Shown here: positions 59,101-64,000 of the stretch, one piece after another | How positions within the stretch are numbered: position 1 is the first letter of the stretch | How the letters are laid out: each line of letters starts with the position of its first letter | Source: Gnetum montanum | Lineage: Eukaryota; Streptophyta; Gnetopsida; Gnetales; Gnetaceae | Assembly: GCA_015680685.1 (NCBI GenBank) | Contig: MNCI01001925.1 | Location: forward strand, 279,573-343,572 | Direction of reading: 5' to 3' | DNA: 64,000 nt | Made by a program: the position numbers and the translations under genes | Notes under the pieces: generated by a model | What the model was told of the DNA's origin: nothing | The model's database searches: none | The model's input: the letters and a program-made list of their open reading frames with translations, nothing else

Positions 59101-60061
59101 TATGGCTTCTATCTCCTCTGACAAGTGTGACCAAAAAATCACACTAAAGTGCTAGAGGAAAAATTGTAGGAACTCCCATGCACCTTCCCTGAACCAGACC
59201 GCCTACTACCCCACACATGTGTTGGGCAAAGGAATGGTGGCCACTGGTTCACTTATGCAGCACAGGATCCCTATGATTTCTAGGACAATCAACATTGGCC
59301 TTAGCAGCACCTTGCATAACATAATTGCAAATGTTAACCTCATGTTCGAGCAAGATTCACATATAGCATAGTAGAATTAGCAGTTAGCAAATAGCATAGC
59401 ATGACTCTCTTCATGCATGTAGCATAGCAAAAAACATGAAGGAAATAGCATAGTAGAATTAGCCTAGCATAGCAACAAAAAGCTAAACAAAAATATTTTG
59501 ACAAGAAATAATTCAATGCACCGCACTAGTTTTATCAAATCTTCTACTTGAAAAAATGATTTGCATTGCACCGTGATAGACACGTGTTACCTTGTCAAAT
59601 CACATGCATGGCCAAACCCCCTTTGAGGGTCATATGCTATGCTATTTGCATACCAAGTTACTAGAATCGCCTAAGCTTCTGCAGTAAGGTAGCCACAACA
59701 ATGGTGTTCTCGAAAGCATTACATGCAACCTTAGCATAGTATCAATGCACCATTGTAGTCGAATTGGAAACAATAGTGGTGTAACAGCCAAAATAACAAC
59801 AAAAATGATAACAGGAAACACAGATTGCATAACAAAACTTGTAGAAAAAAAAATTAGAGAAAGCAGAAGAAATAGCAGCAACATAGAAAAACAAAGAATA
59901 GCATAGTAACTTATTGGGCCGATGGGGTCTCCTCTCGCATTGCGACGCATGCCTATGACATATACCCTAGGGTTTCCTTCACTTCGTCGACCTTGGAAAG
60001 TGCTAGGTGTTTGTGGTCTTTCTTTAGAGCCATCATTTTGGTTTCTGATTCTTTCTTGCAT
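56160..60061 (-). pseudogene. Antisense gene of X, exons 1-7
   Basis: Read downward from 60061. Exon 1 holds NQNDGSKERPQT, EGNPRVYVIGMRRN. Exon 2 (about 59310-58870) is FCP1/NIF-like: MLIVLEIIGIL with Glu at the nucleophile position, FSVIFWSHLSEEI, and YNTLFIACHKGTYFQNPP in one frame. Exon 3 (58780-58510) contains HAGVIGQCGGEYKTYPTRYS. Exon 4 (58410-57370) contains MDLFLAMNPSVPTSEM and LFMDLFGVPTDGLP. Exon 5 is acidic (57181-56921), exon 6 at 56780-56560, then exon 7 (CKWDPKQAVKVDV, FPPEVTEVPHQVYDE) to the Y insertion point. The remainder is at 14020-13236. Stops and a frameshift; decayed. Confidence 0.8.
56776..56797. other. Poly-G run with one unresolved base
   Basis: A G-rich run ending in N at 56797. 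The Y homologue at 27070-27085 has only AATAGGGGGATCACC. This probably marks a sequencing or assembly problem. Confidence 0.8.
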
Positions 60062-60349
60062 GCTATGCTAAATTGGCTTACTCTAAGAGAGCATAATCGC
60101 TATATGCTCTGAATCAAGGCTCTGCGCTGGTACGGTAAAAATGACAAATTTATTGGGGATAAACCCCTATTTATAGCTAAAACAGTGAAAAAGAAATTGT
60201 TATTTTCTCTCCCTGATTAATGGGTGACGTTCCGTATGCCGTAGCATTTCCCCATAGCGTAGTAGCACTATTTGAATTATGACAGGTGGGTCTGAATGAA
60301 AAAATCAACCCACGTTAAAATAGTCATTAACCTTTGCAAAAATAACTAA

Positions 60350-60590
60350 CCAGATGGTCTGCAAAGATCTTAAACTAGTAGCTTCAAACTTTTTCATTCA
60401 GATGGTCCGCAAAGACCTTAATGTAGCAAATTCTAACCCACAGCCTCTATCAAGTTAACGGTCCACACAGACCTTAAACTAGCAGTTCTAACATGTAGCT
60501 TTGATCTCATTAGTGGTCCGTAAAGATCTTAAACTAGTAGTTTTACACTTTTGCATCTAGGTAGTCTGCTATGACTTTAAATTGATGAGT
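60350..60590 (+). repeat. Hairpin tandem array 2 of X (before RT)
   Basis: Five units: GGTC-TGCAAA-GATC, GGTC-CGCAAA-GACC, GGTC-CACACA-GACC, GGTC-CGTAAA-GATC and AGTC-TGCTAT-GACT, each with a TTAAA tail. Same position as 48640-49025 in Y and 36433-36560 in Z. Confidence 0.82.
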
Positions 60591-60737
60591 TGCAAATTTT
60601 GCATCATATTTTATAGTTATTTCAACTATTCACATCTCATTGCTACTATACAAAAAACTTACTATGCACTATTGCTACAAATAGGTATCCCTTGACTAGG
60701 CATTCATCTCATTGTAGCAAGTTGAACAAGAATGGAA

Positions 60738-62300
60738 ATGCACCATGATCTTTCTTCACCTTTAGCCTTAAGAGGTCCACATAACGAGATTACAAGACAA
60801 TTGAATCAAGAGTCAATAGACTAGAATTCACTCATAGATAGCACTGTGGCATCCTTAGAAACATTCCCAGACTAGCCTCAAAGTCTGGTCCAAGCCCTAG
60901 ACTTAGAGGCTGGAGATGTAATTGAGGACCCTCTCATTGAAATGCCTATGACAACATCCAAGGGAAAAATAAAAATGTTAAAGCTTAGCTCCCTTCCATA
61001 TTCGAGAATGCACAAAGATGTAGCCAAGGTACAACAGAACAACATCGAAGTATTCGTGTGGTCTTACAATGACATGCTAGGTCTAGTTCCAAGGCTCACA
61101 TAGCTCATCATTATCTTAGATCTATGGATGAAAGCAGTTAAGTAGAAAGCTTGAAATATTAAACCAGAGATCACACCATCCATATGGGATGAAATCACTA
61201 ATCTCTTTCAGGATGGTTTCATATGGGCAGTTGATTACTTAGAGTGGGTATCAAACATTTTTGTGGTTTCTAAGAAAATGGGAGGAATACGAATCTGTAT
61301 AGAATTCCAGGATCTCAATAAAGGCACGATAAAGGATGAATTCCCACTACCAAGTATTGATGAACTCATCGATACTATGGCCAGTCATGCTATGTTATCC
61401 TTCATGGATAGTTTCTCTGGCTACAACCAAATTTGCATCAACCTAGAGCATTAGTTAGCAACAACCTTCATGACCCCATGGGGTACTTTTTGTTATACTA
61501 TGATGCCCTTCAGGCTCAAGAATGCTAGAGCAACTTACTAGAGAGCCATGAATTACATCTTTAGTGACTACATCTTAGAAATGCTGAACAACTACGTGGA
61601 TGACATAGCAGTCAAATCTAAAGACGCTGCTGATCATCCAAACAATCTAGGTGTAGTCCTAAAGCATTGTCAGATGCATGATTTACGCCTTAACCCAAGA
61701 AAGTGTGTCTTCGGGGTGAGAACTGGATGCATGTTAGGGTTTGTAGTATTAGAGGCTGGAATATGAGTGGACCCTGACAAAGTCAAGTCCATAGTTAATC
61801 TAACACCACCTATAAACCTTAAAGAATTGTGTGGGTTACAATGTAGGGTACAATTCATCATAAGGTTTATAGCAAAGTTGACTACAAGTTACACCCCATG
61901 AAACATCTACTGAAGAAAGGGATTAACTTTGAATGGACAACACAATGCCAAAAATCCTTTGATGATATGAAGAAAGTGCTTTTACACCTATCAACTGTGT
62001 ACCCACTGCAGAGGGATAAACCTTTCTTCTTCTACCTTGCCACATCAGACACATCTATTACAACACTATTATGTCAAAGACGAGACAATGGATTTGACAT
62101 TCCAGTGTATTATCTAAGTCATGCATTGATAGCGTATGAGGAAAAATACAACAAGGTGGAGAGAAATTGCCTTTCTCTAGTCTTTGCATTAAAGAAATGG
62201 AGGTACTATCTATTTTGTAGCAAGGTTAACATCATTTGCAAGAGCAATGTACACTAGGCTATCACAAACAATCTGTATGAAAGTAGTAGGATAGCCCGGT
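60738..62300 (+). pseudogene. Reverse transcriptase and RNase H of X
   Basis: ATG near 60738 (MEMHHDLSSPLALRG), homologous to 49178. RT motifs: WAVDYLEWVSNIFVVS, CIEFQDLNKGTIKDEFPLPS (61300), SFMDSFSGYNQI, TPWGTFCYTMMPFRLKN and YVDDIAVKS (61592). TAG replaces Gln after LEH (61450) and in ATYQR (61540). TGA stands at 61763 before VDPDKVKSI. RNase H: FFFYLATSDTSITTLLCQ (62020), YYLSHALIAYEEKYNKVERN (62110). A one-base loss near 61880 shifts frame. Confidence 0.85.
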
Positions 62301-62374
62301 GGAAAGCTATAATAGCGAAATTCCCTGATGAGCATGTTAGCACTATCAACGTTGTACTTTCACATCTCAATGCT

Positions 62375-62760
62375 ATCTTGCATTTTGACAGCACCTTGAC
62401 CACATGAGAAGGTAGTGGAGTTGCCCTCATTATGTTCCCCTCTAGGGAAATGTAACCTTTTTCTTATTGTTTCACGTTCCTTTGTACAAACAACATGGTA
62501 GAGTACGAAGGGTTACTCAGGGGCCTCTTAGTAGCCCAAGTTTTAAGCATTCAATACATGGAAATTCGTGGGAATTCACAATTCATTGTGAGTCAAATCA
62601 CTAGAGTCTATGCATGCAAGGCTACACACCTGTAGCCCTACTGTGACCAAGCAAAAAATTTTCTTAAATAGTGTACAACAACGGAAGTTCAACACATGTC
62701 ATGCAATGAAAAAAAAATATCAGATGCCTTGGCCACCCTAGCATTAAACGTTCCACCACA
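62375..62760 (+). pseudogene. Archaeal-type RNase H domain of X
   Basis: HFDSTLTT, TNNMVEYEGLLRGLLVAQVL, MEIRGNSQFIVSQI, SDALATLALNV. The GDSQ Asp is Asn. A TAA lies after FPSREM at the point where Z has TGA. Between the two RNase H domains, about 80 bp present in Y are missing here. Confidence 0.8.
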
Positions 62761-62929
62761 CCTATTCACAAGTTTTCTAGTTTCAATTATTGAGTGTATG
62801 GAGCCTATCACTCAGGCGGTACATGTAGCCTCTGTTAGCTTTGCGGGCACCCAAGAGTGGTAGGCTAACATTAAAGCATACTTGCAACATGGTGAGCCTC
62901 CAAGAGGATTGACATCTACCTAGAGAGAT

Positions 62930-64000
62930 GTGATCCACAAAAGTGCTCGGCAATATGTGCTCATGGGAGACAACACCTTATGCAAACGCTCCTATGACAG
63001 GATATTGTTGGCATGTGTAAATGAGGAGCAAGCGTAGAAGATCATTAATGAAGTACACGAGTGACTATGTCATGGACACATAGCACCTAGGGCCATGGCT
63101 GCAAAAATCAGATGCCTAGGGTACTATTGGCCTCACATGGAGTGTGATTGCCTAGCCAAAGTTAAGACATGTGATACATGCCAAAGATATGCAAATATCA
63201 TACACATTTCTACTACAAATTTGCATCCAATGTAGATCACGTGGTCTTTATAGCGATGGGGACTAGACATCATGGGACCTATCACGCCTAAGTCTTCCGT
63301 AGGGCATAGCTTCATCATCACTACCACCAAGTATTTTACAAAGTGGGTGGAGGATATTCCCCTGAGGAAGACTACATCCCAGCAAGTTTTCCAGTTCATC
63401 TCAGACAACATTATGATAAGGTTTAGCCTCCCCATGACTATTGTGACCGACAATGGGCCATAGTTTAGTAGTGCAGAAACCATAACCTTCTGCAGCAACC
63501 TTGGCATCAAGCAGTCATTCTTCTTACCATACTATCCATAGGAAAATAGAAAAGCAAAAGCTACGAACAAGTCCATCATCAAATTTCTCAAGAAAATGCC
63601 TAAAAATAGCAAGAGGCGATGACATGAGCAAATCCTCTATGTGCTATGGGCTTATAGGATGATGTGCAGGACTACGATAGGTAAGACACCTTATAGTCTT
63701 GTTTATGGATCTAAAGTAGTGTTACCTCTTGGGTTGCAGGTACCCTCACTTTGGATAATCCTATTGACTATCATGATTGAAGCCCATAAAATGAGTCAAG
63801 GATCATCAACCTCGACTCCATAGAGGAGGAGCTTGTACAGACACTTGGTCGCATAGAGAAATATCAAAACAAGAAATGGCAAAAGAATCATGAAAATCTG
63901 CATCAAAGACCGATATAGAAGAGAGACCTCATTCCTAAGGCTATCCGTGAGCACGTGAACAAATTCTTAGCAAACTGGGAAGGTCCTTTCATGGTCACAA
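62930..64000 (+). pseudogene. Integrase of element X (runs off window)
   Basis: Zinc region near 63045-63190 (CDTCQRYANI). Core WGLDIMGPI (63262), FIITTTKYFTKWVEDIPLRK, TIVTDNGP then TAG (63450), KAKATNK (63560) where the catalytic Glu has become Lys, and KTPYSLVYGSKVVLP. The GPY/F module NWEGPFMVT is reached at the last bases of the window. Confidence 0.83.

Larger units (their letters stand above)
6863..64000 (+). mobile_element. Element X: Tat-type retrotransposon, interrupted by Y
   Basis: A plus-strand element inserted into V gag. Its own parts are 6863-14020 and 56160-64000, with Y (14021-56154) between them. Order: LTR, primer site, gag, protease, hairpin array, antisense gene (minus strand), hairpin array, RT, RNase H, archaeal-type RNase H, integrase. 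It runs off the window inside the integrase C-terminus. The two parts add to about 15 kb. Adding the missing 3' region, as measured in Y, gives roughly 18.6 kb. Many stops show it is inactive. Confidence 0.85.

Overview
The window is intergenic DNA from a large, repeat-rich plant nuclear genome. I see no host gene, tRNA, rRNA or CRISPR array. Essentially all recognisable content is old, nested Ty3/gypsy LTR retrotransposons of the Tat lineage. This is shown by the order gag, protease, RT, RNase H, a second (archaeal-type) RNase H, integrase, with plant-style CX2HX4HX4C gag knuckles. By eye the paired LTRs differ at roughly one site in ten, mostly by transitions. Old, uncleared and very long elements suit a gymnosperm or another giant plant genome, but I cannot name the species.

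Layout. Element W (1-3424, minus) is a 5' LTR plus gag fragment cut by the window start. Positions 3425-4567 hold nothing recognisable. Element V (about 4568-6862, plus) is an LTR end, a primer-binding site and the start of gag. Element X (plus, from 6863, running off the right end) inserted into V's gag. Element Y (14021-56154, plus) inserted into X. Element Z (30250-48292, minus) inserted into Y. The nesting is V > X > Y > Z. TSDs and clean continuation of the broken reading on either side support the Y and Z insertions. Y also carries an internal 5.4-kb tandem duplication of gag, protease and part of its antisense gene. Without Z and one duplicate copy, Y would be about 18.7 kb; Z is 18.0 kb. 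Both families are therefore giant elements of the same design.

The most interesting content is a shared architecture. In X, Y and Z, a multi-exon gene of about 1,000 codons lies on the opposite strand, between protease and reverse transcriptase. It is clearest in Z (36988-41569, plus). Its N-terminal part resembles FCP1/SCP-type (NIF, HAD-fold) phosphatases, but in all three copies the nucleophilic Asp position is Glu and the later Asp-Asp pair is lost. This suggests a pseudophosphatase. The rest has an unrecognised middle region, acidic stretches and a coiled coil.

Two families of short motifs accompany it. (1) Small tandem hairpins, with stem GGCC/GGCC, GGTC/GACC or GTC/GAC, a six-base loop and a TAAACTA tail, sit at each module boundary: after protease, before RT and after integrase. 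(2) Arrays built on the half-site GCGTA fill U3 of the LTRs, the untranslated leader and introns of the antisense gene. They are arranged as GCGTATACGC in Z and as a spaced palindrome in X and Y. One possible reading is a retrotransposon-encoded factor plus its cognate binding sites. That is a hypothesis, not a demonstrated system.
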